Shown: in pieces, positions 45,668 to 54,741 of the stretch | Layout of the letters: each line of letters opens with the position of its first letter | Numbering within the stretch: position 1 is the first letter of the stretch | NCBI GenBank assembly: GCA_001940725.1 | Contig: MDVR01000013.1 | Location: forward strand, 7,868-71,867 | Direction: 5' to 3' | Origin: Candidatus Heimdallarchaeota archaeon LC_2 | Lineage (GTDB): Archaea; Asgardarchaeota; Heimdallarchaeia; Heimdallarchaeales; Kariarchaeaceae | DNA length: 64,000 nt | Position numbers and translations under genes: made by a program | The notes under the pieces: model-generated | What the model saw: only the letters and a program-made list of their open reading frames with translations | The model's database searches: none | Told to the model about the DNA's origin: nothing

Positions 45668-45775
45668 TAAATTGTTACATAAGTCTGCTTTAATCAAAGT
45701 TGTGTGTGTGAAAAGAATAATTTCGTGAGCTATCAAATTTAATCACGCAAAACGTAAATAGAGCTGTTTTTTGAA

Positions 45776-47218
45776 TTAATTTACTGAATCCCTTACAAAT
45801 TGGATAAGTGCTCTGACTGGAATTCCAGGAATCCCCTCTGGCTTGTATCCTGCTCTTTTCATGTTTGCCATTGATCCTGCGATATCCAAATGTGCCCATC
45901 GCTTAAGTTCAATGAATTCACCTAAGAACATAGCAGCGATACTGGCTCCACCAAATACTCCGCCAACATTTTTTAAGTCAGCCAAATTTGATTTTAATTT
46001 CTTTTTATACACTTTATCAAGTGGCATTCTCCAAAATCGTTCATGAGTGGTTATTCCTGCAGTTTCAAGCTCTGCCCATAATTCATCTGATCTTGTAAAA
46101 GCACCTGTGTATGCCTCACCCAATGCCCTCATCATTGCACCAGTTAGTGTAGCTATGTCAATAACTGTTTCAGGATTAAATGTTTCAGCATAAACCAATC
46201 CATCTGAAAGAACTAAACGCCCTTCAGCATCAGTATTATCAATTTCTATTGATTTACCATTGCTTGCAAATACAACATCTGATGGTTTGGTGGCTTTGCC
46301 AGATGGCATGTTTTCAGTTAGTGGAGTTAACCCAATAACATTTTTCTTTAATCCCAATTTAGAAACTGCAAATAACACACCTATAACACTTGCTGCACCT
46401 GTACAATCAGCTCGCATTAATCCCATACCTGTAGAAGGCTTGATTGATATTCCCCCTGTATCAAATGTTATTCCTTTACCAACAAATACGATCGGTTTTT
46501 CCCCTTCTTGTCCGCCTTTATAATGAATTTCCATGAATTTAGCCGGTTCGTCTGTTCCAGCAGTCACTGATAAATATGCATTCATTTTTTTCTGTTTTGC
46601 CCATTCTTCATCTCGACTGATCACTGTTATGTTATTAACATCTTTAAGTATTGTTTTAGTATGATCAACAAAGTAGGTTGGAGTTCCAATATTTGCTGGA
46701 AGCTCAGCCAATCTTCTGGCTATATTTTGACCTTTTGAAATAATTGTTCCATTTTGCCAATCAATAATTTCCACTTCGTCACCTGTAAAAGTAATCTTTT
46801 CTATCTTTGTTGCGTCTTCTTTTTGAGATTTTAATTCATCAAATACGTAAAGTGATAGCAAAACACCTTCAGAAGTGGCTTGTGCATCATTATTAACTGC
46901 ATTCACTGCAATATGTATTGATTTTAATTTCTGTAATTCCCTAACGGCATTACCAACTGAATTTCTGACTATCTCACTATTTGCATCATCTTTTTTACCC
47001 AATCCAATAACAATGATTTTTGGAGCTTTGATTATGTCAACATTAAATAAAGTGAATTGTTGATTTTTCTTTCCTTGAAAGTTTGCAGATTCGAAATATT
47101 TTGAAAATGAATCACCAAATTTATCCAATATGGAGGAATTTTGATCTTCATAAGTCCAAATAATTACTCCATCGCACTCAATGTCATCTAAAGGAGATGA
47201 GGTTGTATTAATTTCCAT
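45776..47218 (-). CDS. pepA: leucyl aminopeptidase (M17 family)
   Basis: A 480-aa protein. The C-terminal catalytic domain has FVGKGITFDTGGISIKPS (metal- and substrate-binding Lys and Asp), MRADCTGAASVIGVL and the M17 signature NTDAEGRLVLSDGLVY. The N-terminal domain is the variable macro-like domain of the family. Two divalent metals cleave N-terminal residues from peptides in the cytosol, usually as a hexamer. Start MEINTTSSPLDD at 47218. Confidence 0.93.
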   Translation of the reverse strand: MEINTTSSPLDDIECDGVIIWTYEDQNSSILDKFGDSFSKYFESANFQGKKNQQFTLFNVDIIKAPKIIVIGLGKKDDANSEIVRNSVGNAVRELQKLKSIHIAVNAVNNDAQATSEGVLLSLYVFDELKSQKEDATKIEKITFTGDEVEIIDWQNGTIISKGQNIARRLAELPANIGTPTYFVDHTKTILKDVNNITVISRDEEWAKQKKMNAYLSVTAGTDEPAKFMEIHYKGGQEGEKPIVFVGKGITFDTGGISIKPSTGMGLMRADCTGAASVIGVLFAVSKLGLKKNVIGLTPLTENMPSGKATKPSDVVFASNGKSIEIDNTDAEGRLVLSDGLVYAETFNPETVIDIATLTGAMMRALGEAYTGAFTRSDELWAELETAGITTHERFWRMPLDKVYKKKLKSNLADLKNVGGVFGGASIAAMFLGEFIELKRWAHLDIAGSMANMKRAGYKPEGIPGIPVRALIQFVRDSVN

Positions 47219-47355
47219 GCAATGATTTCAAAATTGCTTTAAATTTGAAATCATTGATTCTATTCAAATAGAAATGATTTTTTATTTTGAAAATCAATGA
47301 TTTCGCCTTTGTTATTTCCAAAATGAATTAAGAAAATAATATTTTACTAAATAAT

Positions 47356-48108
47356 ATGATCGGAATAATAGGTGGGTCTGGATTTTATTCATTTTTAGAA
47401 AATCCAAAAGTGGAGAAAATACAAACTCCTTTTGGTGAAATATCAATTTATTTAGATCAAAAAGATGGGAAAGACATATTATTTATTCCTAGACATGGAT
47501 CGGGACATTCTATTTTACCAAGTAGAATCAATTACAGGGCAAATATATACGCTGCTCATCTTAAAAATGTGGAACGTATATATGCAACTAATGCAGTAGG
47601 TACGAGTAATCAAAAAATAAATCCTGGAGTCATTGTAATTCTTGATCAGATTATTGATGTAACAAATGGAAGAGACACTTCCTTTTTCACAGGCGATGAT
47701 TTTTCGATTATTACTAGATCTGGAAGAAAATTGTCAGGAGTTGTTCATACTGATGTGTCGGAACCTTTTGATAACAATGTTAGGAGAGATCTTCTAAATG
47801 CATGCAAGCATTATAATCAAGAAACCGTTGATGGAGGTACAGTTGCAGTATTTAATGGTCCAAGATATGAAACACCAGCCGAAGTAAGAGCTTATACAAC
47901 ACTTGGTGCAAGGTATTTTGGAATGACATCTGCACCTGAAGCTTTTTTGGCAAAAGAAATTGAAATACCATATGCTACGTTGGCAGTTGTTACAAATTAT
48001 GCAGCAGGGTTACAAAGTACTGTTACTCATGATGAAGTAGATTCATTATTTAAAAATCGAATAACTGATGTAAAAAATATCCTGAATTATGCTATTAAGA
48101 ATTATTAA
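47356..48108 (+). CDS. mtnP: S-methyl-5'-thioadenosine/nucleoside phosphorylase
   Basis: A 250-aa MTAP/PNP class 2 enzyme. IGIIGGSGFY begins the phosphate site; PRHGSGHSILPSRINYRANI and FNGPRYETPAEVRAYTTLGA follow, then GMTSAPEAFLAKEIEIPYAT, in which the Asn-to-Ser change bears on adenosine versus guanosine preference. It splits methylthioadenosine (or a related purine nucleoside) in polyamine/methionine salvage. The LGARYFGMTSAPEA segment is closer to MTA/MTI phosphorylases than to guanosine phosphorylase. Confidence 0.88.
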   Translation: MIGIIGGSGFYSFLENPKVEKIQTPFGEISIYLDQKDGKDILFIPRHGSGHSILPSRINYRANIYAAHLKNVERIYATNAVGTSNQKINPGVIVILDQIIDVTNGRDTSFFTGDDFSIITRSGRKLSGVVHTDVSEPFDNNVRRDLLNACKHYNQETVDGGTVAVFNGPRYETPAEVRAYTTLGARYFGMTSAPEAFLAKEIEIPYATLAVVTNYAAGLQSTVTHDEVDSLFKNRITDVKNILNYAIKNY

Positions 48109-48168
48109 CTAATAAGGTACAAAAGAAAGTAGTTTATCATTCAGTTATAAAACAACAAGGTGAATGTC

Positions 48169-49029
48169 ATGGTCCGAATAGTAACTGATAGTTCAGCAGA
48201 TTTACCAGAAGCAATAGCAAATGAATTGAATATCACTGTTGTTAAAAGTAGAATTCTTTTTGGAAGAGAGGTATATCTTGATGGAATAGATATTTCAACA
48301 AACGAATTTTATAACAAAGTTCGTTCACATAGATATTTTCCCCAAACAACCCCAGGGTCCCCACTTGTTGTATATCAAAGAATCAAACATATTGAAGAAA
48401 TGGGTGAAGATATTTTAATGATTACTCTTCCTGAAAGTTTATCAAAATGGCAGGATACCGCGAAAATTACCCTTTCAAACATTACCAAAGTTGACACACA
48501 TATTTACGATTCAACAGGGGTATCTATGTATCAAGGATTACTCACAATTCAAGCCGCAAGATTAGCAAGGGAAGGTTATTTACTGAATGAAATTATTTCC
48601 AAATTGGATGAAATTAATGATCGAACTATTGCTTATGCAATAATCGGTAATCTAGATTTTTTGATACGAGGTGGTAGATTACCCGTTGCAAAAGGAGCAA
48701 TTGGGAATTTACTGGGAAAAACGCCTATTCTTGAAGTAACAAATAGCGAATTAAAACCAGTCGAATCTCCTCGAGGAATAGATAAGGGAATTAATATTGT
48801 AATTGATAAATTAAGAAATAGATTTACAAAAGAAGAACCAATAATTGCAGGTATAATGCATTCAGAAAACCCTGTGAAAGCGACAGAAATGGCGAATTTG
48901 GTTTTGGAGAATTTTAATGTTCAACATTTGTATCATTCAAAGTTTGGACCAACAATTGGCGCAAATGTTGGACCTGGTTCAGTTGGAGTCTCCTTTTCAC
49001 CCCTGCTACCTGAGTTAATTGAAACTTAA
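48169..49029 (+). CDS. DegV-family fatty-acid-binding-like protein
   Basis: A 286-aa protein from the ATG at 48169, which has an AAGGTG ribosome-binding site; the GTG at 48160 lies in that site. VRIVTDSSADLPEAIANELN is the DegV N-terminal signature; TTPGSPLVVYQRI and IRGGRLPVAKGAIGNLLGKT are further family motifs. Members bind fatty acids; bacterial FakB proteins present them to a FakA kinase. No FakA is seen here. Confidence 0.88.
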   Translation: MVRIVTDSSADLPEAIANELNITVVKSRILFGREVYLDGIDISTNEFYNKVRSHRYFPQTTPGSPLVVYQRIKHIEEMGEDILMITLPESLSKWQDTAKITLSNITKVDTHIYDSTGVSMYQGLLTIQAARLAREGYLLNEIISKLDEINDRTIAYAIIGNLDFLIRGGRLPVAKGAIGNLLGKTPILEVTNSELKPVESPRGIDKGINIVIDKLRNRFTKEEPIIAGIMHSENPVKATEMANLVLENFNVQHLYHSKFGPTIGANVGPGSVGVSFSPLLPELIET

Positions 49030-49077
49030 GGAAGGATCAATATTTCAAAAAATAATAACCGTTTATCCATACAAATC

Positions 49078-49404
49078 ATGGATATTGGAGACTTTCCATT
49101 ATTAATTTTTGGTAATCATTGCCCTAGAACATTTGATGCAATAATTAATGAATTACCTATAAAATCTCGTGGGTTAAAAAAATCTGGAAAATTTATAATA
49201 ACAACTCAAATAAAAACTAAAATGGAAAATGAAAAATCAAGTTTTCTTGAAGGTGATGTCAGTTTAGATCCTAGTTCCGGAAATATTAGTGTCCATCTAA
49301 CTAATAATGATATTAGCAAAAATGAAAATTATATTGGTAAAATAGATGATTTGGATGGATTTGAAAAGATTAAATTGGGTAAAGGGGTTGTATTGAGTAA
49401 TTAA
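49078..49404 (+). CDS. probable cyclophilin-like-fold (DUF369-type) protein
   Basis: A 108-aa protein. CPRTFDAIINELPIKSRG, then GKFIITTQIK, FLEGDVSLDPSSGNISVHL and IGKIDDLDGFEKIKLGKGVV follow the layout of the small archaeal cyclophilin-like family (PF04126: P-x-T-x-x-A-(I/L)-x2-x-L-P, then G-x-I-x-F, then G-D-(V/I), then the terminal IGK and G-x-x-V). No isomerase activity is known for this family. Recognised from pattern only. Confidence 0.6.
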   Translation: MDIGDFPLLIFGNHCPRTFDAIINELPIKSRGLKKSGKFIITTQIKTKMENEKSSFLEGDVSLDPSSGNISVHLTNNDISKNENYIGKIDDLDGFEKIKLGKGVVLSN

Positions 49405-49676
49405 ACAAACTTTGAAAGAAGATGATCTATTTCTAAAATTAAATCAGTATTGATAGATTTTACAAGAACAAACGAATCTCCTTTTTGAGAAAGATGACAA
49501 GAAATTGTAATTTCATCATTTTCGCATTTAAGATACTCTTCTATTTCTTTAATCTCAATTTTTGTTAATATCGAGACTTCTTGCATAAATTTTTTGCCGG
49601 TATCCCATGTTTTCAATTTTTTCTTTAATTTTTCCAATCTAATCTCTCCTTCTTCGTCTACCAGTATAAACAGCAA
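49401..49676 (-). CDS. small unknown protein
   Basis: A 91-aa protein with a Lys-rich N-terminal helix (RLEKLKKKLKTWDTGKKFMQ) and a beta-rich second half (ITISCHLSQKGDSFVLVKSI). No family recognised. The first 38 bp overlap the 3' end of the phospholipase-D-like gene; a later start is possible at MQEVSILTK. The stop overlaps the convergent cyclophilin-like gene by 4 bp. Confidence 0.55.
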   Translation of the reverse strand: MLFILVDEEGEIRLEKLKKKLKTWDTGKKFMQEVSILTKIEIKEIEEYLKCENDEITISCHLSQKGDSFVLVKSINTDLILEIDHLLSKFV

Positions 49677-51816
49677 ATATAATTGAAGAAAGGAATATCA
49701 TATATGAAAAACCACTTGCTTCTTGGGTGTCTGTCGAACCCACCAAAAGAAGCTCAATAATAGGTACTGCTCCTTTTGGATTTGGTGAATCAAAAGTGAA
49801 GTCATTAGGTGAGTTCGTATCAATATGAAGCGGAAATCTATGAATTGATTGTTCAGCAGTAGGAGCATCTACAGAATCAGATCCATCTGTAGAGATCCCA
49901 TCTCCATAAGCAATACTATCTATGACTTCATCTTTGTGATTAATCAAACTAATTACATCACCATCGTTGGTTAATGACATACTTAATTGATAATCTGCTG
50001 TTTTACCATATCCTGCATTGAATCCATCTGTATTTCTTGCAATTATCCAAGATGTATAAGCAGATATCCTTGTATTCTTAGTGAATTCAATGCTATTACT
50101 ATCATCGCCAACTCTCCACCCTCCTATTAATAGATCAAAGGGAAAACTATTTGTGATTTCAAAGAATTCACCTTTAGTATCAGAAACTACTGACGGGTTC
50201 GGTAGCACTTCAGTTATAAGAAATCTCCAATTTTCAGTCGAATCATAGTTTGCTACATTTACTTGGACTTTATCCGTAAAAATTTGAGAATTGAGTTCTG
50301 CTTTTACTTCGAATGTTGTAATACCATTAGGTATAGTTGTTGTATCCAAAATTACACTAAATTCATTATTCTTTAGGATTATTGGAATGAATTCATTATT
50401 TCCAAATCTATATGATGCAGTGGCACCTTCTATCCCATTTATAACCAATGATAGATTAACATCACCAAATATTACATCAGTTTCATCAAAACTTAATTGT
50501 TTAACGCCAATTGATAGTTCCCAAGCCTCAGCCACACCAACATCTTTGTCCCAAACTTCATTTTTGACAAATGACGCTATATCGGTGGCATCATGCACCG
50601 CAATACCCATGTCTCTATTTGTTTCACCACTAACATAAGAAATATCTCCCTCCACAAGTTGAGGTGTAGTACTTCTAGGTGACCAATTACCAGAGTAAAT
50701 GAATGTGTGTTTACCATCAATAATCCAGTATTTATTATGATAGAAATTATCAACCTTATCATCATCCTTTGTAGAATTATAGACTGGGATTTGGTTATCT
50801 ACTAACGATTTTGCAGCAGCATGTGTATCTTCATTTTCTTCATCTCCAACTCTTCTGTTTGAAATCAAAACTTGAATATCTATCAACGGATTTGCTTTTT
50901 TAAGAGCGATAAGTGTATTGTTAAAATCAGGTCGACTAATAGTATACATACTAACATATATTGATTCTTTTGCATTCTTTAAATATTTGAAAATTACTTT
51001 ATCTGCATTATCGGGGTTTGCGAATGCGGTTACATTATACAAACCAGTAAAATTGGTTTTTGGAATATTCGTGTGACTTGTATAAGTTGATTGATACTGA
51101 ATATCTGATATCTTCTTAGGAAGTTTTGTTAATCGGAGTACATTTGGAGGCATCTCGCCATCCGACCAATCAGATTCAAAAATTGATTTGTAATAATTTG
51201 TAACAGATGAGCTTTGAATAACCATACCGGCTTCTCGGTTAGTTGTAAATGCACCCTCCCCAAAGTTAATACTTGAAATTAGACTAACCTTATCATCTAT
51301 TAAGATCATTTTGTTGTGAGTTGCACTCAGAAAGCCATCACCATCATCACTTACTTGACTTCCCATCCATCGTACTTGTATTCCCTCATTTAGAAGATAA
51401 GTAGTGACATCGTCATCGTCAGCATCCTCACGTACTTGAACACGAATTGCTACACCCCTATTCTGTGCGTTAACTAATTCTCTAACAATTGGTGAAGGGT
51501 TATCAACCCAGGTGTCAGTCCCACTCCACATTCTAATGTATTGATTCTGTAAATCTATAGTTGTGTTCGCCTGTTTCAACCAACCTGCGTACAAATCAAT
51601 TGCATTATCAGGAGTAAACAGAGGAGATAATTTCATTTGTTCTTTTACATTAAAAGCACTGAACTTCGGTGTATACAAATTTGGAGTAATTGGTATTAAA
51701 GAATCAGATTTGATCGTTTCAACATTTGCTGATTTCAGAGTAGCTTGTGAATTCAGAAGCAGGTTTGGCGATAATAAAATTAGTATCAAGAATAATTTGG
51801 GTTTAATTCTCATCAT
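49639..51816 (-). CDS. secreted, membrane-anchored phospholipase D-like protein with lamin-tail domain
   Basis: A 725-aa protein. The signal peptide is MMRIKPKLFLILILLSPNLL. PLD domain 1 has H167-x-K169-x4-D174 (THNKMILID) and PLD domain 2 H360-x-K362-x4-D367 (YHNKYWIID), each followed by the SxN(F/W) part of the HKD motif. An immunoglobulin-like region is likely near 440-530. A lamin-tail domain follows (FLITEVLPNPSVV, then KGEFFEITNSFPFDLLIGGW, about 530-640). A C-terminal helix plus RRRRRD anchors it. Probable extracellular phosphodiesterase acting on phospholipid or DNA; LTDs are often paired with secreted nucleases. Confidence 0.88.
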   Translation of the reverse strand: MMRIKPKLFLILILLSPNLLLNSQATLKSANVETIKSDSLIPITPNLYTPKFSAFNVKEQMKLSPLFTPDNAIDLYAGWLKQANTTIDLQNQYIRMWSGTDTWVDNPSPIVRELVNAQNRGVAIRVQVREDADDDDVTTYLLNEGIQVRWMGSQVSDDGDGFLSATHNKMILIDDKVSLISSINFGEGAFTTNREAGMVIQSSSVTNYYKSIFESDWSDGEMPPNVLRLTKLPKKISDIQYQSTYTSHTNIPKTNFTGLYNVTAFANPDNADKVIFKYLKNAKESIYVSMYTISRPDFNNTLIALKKANPLIDIQVLISNRRVGDEENEDTHAAAKSLVDNQIPVYNSTKDDDKVDNFYHNKYWIIDGKHTFIYSGNWSPRSTTPQLVEGDISYVSGETNRDMGIAVHDATDIASFVKNEVWDKDVGVAEAWELSIGVKQLSFDETDVIFGDVNLSLVINGIEGATASYRFGNNEFIPIILKNNEFSVILDTTTIPNGITTFEVKAELNSQIFTDKVQVNVANYDSTENWRFLITEVLPNPSVVSDTKGEFFEITNSFPFDLLIGGWRVGDDSNSIEFTKNTRISAYTSWIIARNTDGFNAGYGKTADYQLSMSLTNDGDVISLINHKDEVIDSIAYGDGISTDGSDSVDAPTAEQSIHRFPLHIDTNSPNDFTFDSPNPKGAVPIIELLLVGSTDTQEASGFSYMIFLSSIIFAVYTGRRRRRD

Positions 51817-51932
51817 TTCCCTAGAAAATTACTTAATTAATAAATTATCCGATGAGGATTGAATTCTTTTATATTAGATTATTATTTGTATTATTTAGAT
51901 AATAATATTATCCAATACACAGTGAGAAAAAA

Positions 51933-52706
51933 TTGACTCAAACTAGTCAGGCAGATTCGACAGAAGATGAGGAGAGAAATGTAAAATACAGAGTTTTAAA
52001 TGAATTGGGCCTGAATGAATATGAATCTAGGGCTTATCTTACTGTACTTGATGCAGGAATCGTAGTAGCAAGGGAAATCAGTGATAGAACAGGTATTCCT
52101 TACGCAAAAGTATACCAGGTATTGGACAACTTAATTTTAAAGCAATTACTAATTGGAGATGAAAGTCGCCCAAAGAAATTTAGGAGTAGAGATCCATCTG
52201 AAGCATTTAATGACAGATTAAATTATTTAAAGGCCGAATGGACTAAAATACACAAAAGAAGAGTTGATCTAGTTAAAAAGGAAATTGCAGGATTTGAAGA
52301 GTTATTTAATCATAATAAAAATAATTTTGAAGAAGAACAAGGGGTTTGGACCGTTATCGGACTAACTAATATTCTTTCACGAATTCAAAAATTGCTCACG
52401 AAAACCAATAATAAATTAAGAATTGTAACAAATGAGCCAGAAGTTATTATTCCAAAATTACCAAAAATTAAGAAATCTATTACGGTTGAAATAAAAACAG
52501 ATATTGAGAGTGAAATGATTAGCAAAATAGCGGATAAAGTGTACACAGTTTCTCATATAGGGGATGCTAATCTTTTGATATTTGATGATTTTGCACACTT
52601 TAATATTGTAATTCGGAACAAAGGTAAATTCTCCAAAGGAGAATATATTGGAGTGCTTACTCAAATTAAAGAGATAGTACAATCCTCAATAATTGAATTT
52701 TATTAA
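51933..52706 (+). CDS. TrmB-family transcriptional regulator
   Basis: A 257-aa protein with an N-terminal winged helix (VLNELGLNEYESRAYLTVLD, then ISDRTGIPYAKVYQVLDNLI), a helical linker (FNDRLNYLKAEWTKIHKRRV) and a PLD-like TrmB sensor domain. TrmB proteins control sugar and other metabolic genes. Start is TTG 51933. The stop is 6 bp before a KaiC-like ATPase gene, so they form an operon; the last 257 bp of the gene lie in a tandem duplication. Confidence 0.85.
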   Translation: MTQTSQADSTEDEERNVKYRVLNELGLNEYESRAYLTVLDAGIVVAREISDRTGIPYAKVYQVLDNLILKQLLIGDESRPKKFRSRDPSEAFNDRLNYLKAEWTKIHKRRVDLVKKEIAGFEELFNHNKNNFEEEQGVWTVIGLTNILSRIQKLLTKTNNKLRIVTNEPEVIIPKLPKIKKSITVEIKTDIESEMISKIADKVYTVSHIGDANLLIFDDFAHFNIVIRNKGKFSKGEYIGVLTQIKEIVQSSIIEFY

Positions 52707-52910
52707 AAAAGGATGAGTTTCATGGGAAAAAAAATAATTTCAACTGGAATTGAAGGCTTAGATAGTTTATTAGATGGCGGATTTATACAAAACAGAGCAA
52801 TAATAGTTCAAGGTAATGCTGGTACAGGTAAAAGTACTCTCGGGATGCAATATTTGGTAAATGGAGCTTGGAAATTAGATGAACCAGGAGTTTTACTTAC
52901 AACTGAGTAC
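52450..52910 (+). repeat. 461-bp tandem repeat, unit 1
   Basis: From TTCCAAAATT to CTGAGTAC. It covers the 3' end of the TrmB gene and the first 66 codons of the KaiC-like gene. Unit 2 appears to be an exact copy. Confidence 0.9.
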
Positions 52911-52955
52911 TTCCAAAATTACCAAAAATTAAGAAATCTATTACGGTTGAAATAA
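52713..52955 (+). pseudogene. truncated KaiC-like ATPase copy
   Basis: The first 66 residues equal those of the intact gene at 53174, including the Walker A GNAGTGKST. At 52911 the reading frame enters the repeated TrmB sequence and stops after 14 unrelated residues. It is a by-product of the duplication. A promoterless TrmB C-terminal fragment (52976-53167) follows. Confidence 0.85.
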
Positions 52956-53371
52956 AAACAGATATTGAGAGTGAAATGATTAGCAAAATAGCGGATAAAG
53001 TGTACACAGTTTCTCATATAGGGGATGCTAATCTTTTGATATTTGATGATTTTGCACACTTTAATATTGTAATTCGGAACAAAGGTAAATTCTCCAAAGG
53101 AGAATATATTGGAGTGCTTACTCAAATTAAAGAGATAGTACAATCCTCAATAATTGAATTTTATTAAAAAAGGATGAGTTTCATGGGAAAAAAAATAATT
53201 TCAACTGGAATTGAAGGCTTAGATAGTTTATTAGATGGCGGATTTATACAAAACAGAGCAATAATAGTTCAAGGTAATGCTGGTACAGGTAAAAGTACTC
53301 TCGGGATGCAATATTTGGTAAATGGAGCTTGGAAATTAGATGAACCAGGAGTTTTACTTACAACTGAGTAC
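52911..53371 (+). repeat. 461-bp tandem repeat, unit 2
   Basis: Second copy of 52450-52910; after it the KaiC-like frame continues normally (GATGTTAAGG onward). Confidence 0.9.
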
Positions 53372-53887
53372 GATGTTAAGGACATGATTGCTGACATGGA
53401 AAGTTTTAACTGGCCAATAAAAAAGCTGATAGACAATAACCAAATTAGAATAATAACACCCCCTGGTGGATTTGAGCGATCAACTGAGCTTGAAATTGAT
53501 GAAATTATCAATTTAATACACAAAGAAGTAACAAGTATCAATGCCAAACGAATTGTAATTGACTCCCTAAATTCATTAGAAGTAATGCTAAAGAAATCCT
53601 CTGATATAAGGAAAGAGTTATTACGGTTCATCACTTTATTACGAGAATTAGATTGCACAACTCTTCTTCTAAGCGAAAGTTATGAAAATGAGATATCCGA
53701 GGTTTATAAATATATTTCACACGGTGTTATTCAACTTTACAATCACAAGGTGGGATCCAATAGAATACGAGCCATTGAAATAATTAAAATGAGAGGAATA
53801 AATCATTCAACCCTTACCCATTCTATGAATTTAGTTCCAAAACAAGGTATTGTGGTCCACCCACATGAAATTGATCTTTCCCAATAA
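53174..53887 (+). CDS. KaiC/RadA-like RecA-superfamily ATPase (intact copy)
   Basis: A 237-aa single-domain KaiC-like ATPase. STGIEGLDSLLDGGF is the family N-terminus, IIVQGNAGTGKSTLGMQYLV the Walker A region, and RIVIDSLNSLEVML the Walker B. Such archaeal proteins often work in signalling or with archaellum/gas-vesicle-like systems. Context with a TrmB regulator and a convergent second KaiC-like gene suggests a small regulatory module. Confidence 0.88.
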   Translation: MSFMGKKIISTGIEGLDSLLDGGFIQNRAIIVQGNAGTGKSTLGMQYLVNGAWKLDEPGVLLTTEYDVKDMIADMESFNWPIKKLIDNNQIRIITPPGGFERSTELEIDEIINLIHKEVTSINAKRIVIDSLNSLEVMLKKSSDIRKELLRFITLLRELDCTTLLLSESYENEISEVYKYISHGVIQLYNHKVGSNRIRAIEIIKMRGINHSTLTHSMNLVPKQGIVVHPHEIDLSQ

Positions 53888-53901
53888 TTCCAAATTATCA
53901 A

Positions 53902-54576
53902 TTACCATTCTAGAAATGAATTTGTACTATTTGTATATTGAACAAAAATTGCCTTGACTAACCGACTTCCATTCGAGCTATCATGCTTAAATTCAATCAC
54001 TCCATCAGATAGAAAATGAAGGCCACTTATTGTACTTTCCAAATGAAGATTTTTTTCGATGGTAAAAATGAATGTAATTTGATTCTTTCTGGTAAATGCA
54101 ATTAACAATTCGAAAAATCTAATAACCTGTTCTACTCCCGGTGTTGAATACATTAATAAATTGGAAAGTGAGTCGAATACTATTCGAGTTATGTCGGTGT
54201 TATCTTTATATGCTTGAATTATCATAGCAAGTAAGGCGTTCAAATCTGTAAGATCTGATACTTCATATTTTGAATAACTGGCTGACGTACGATCAATCCT
54301 TTTAGTCCTCCAATTCGCAGCATCGACCCATGTAATGGGTTCTAAGTCAAGATTAATTAATTTTCCTAATGTTTTCAATGAAGGAATATTATGGTGAGCA
54401 GTAATCATAAGGGTTGTATCTTTGTTTTTAAGACCTACTTGAAGAAATTTTAAACTTGCAAATGTTTTTCCTGATCCTGTTTCTCCGAAATATGATATTA
54501 CAGAACCTGTCGGGAAACCACCATCAGTTATGTGATCAATACTTGGAATTCCTGAAGACACTCTATTAATTTGCAT
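53902..54576 (-). CDS. second KaiC/RadA-like ATPase
   Basis: A 224-aa protein with SSGIPSIDHITDGGFPTGSV, Walker A GETGSGKTFA (31-40), and RIVFDSLSNLLMYST as Walker B. It is convergent with the first KaiC-like ATPase, stops 14 bp apart, and similar in size and plan but clearly diverged in sequence. Confidence 0.85.
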   Translation of the reverse strand: MQINRVSSGIPSIDHITDGGFPTGSVISYFGETGSGKTFASLKFLQVGLKNKDTTLMITAHHNIPSLKTLGKLINLDLEPITWVDAANWRTKRIDRTSASYSKYEVSDLTDLNALLAMIIQAYKDNTDITRIVFDSLSNLLMYSTPGVEQVIRFFELLIAFTRKNQITFIFTIEKNLHLESTISGLHFLSDGVIEFKHDSSNGSRLVKAIFVQYTNSTNSFLEW

Positions 54577-54741
54577 TTAACGTATAAATAAGTAGAATTA
54601 ATTATTTTAACAATGTTGTGAGTTTAATCAATCTTAATGATAAATAATATTTAAATTCATCAAATATTACTATCCGTATATTTAACGATTAATCAATTAG
54701 AAAGGGAATGAAATTTATGGTCACTAAAAACTGATCATTGT

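Noticed and set aside
52976..53167. Small 63-aa gene
   Set aside because: It is the repeated C-terminus of the TrmB gene, without a start region of its own.
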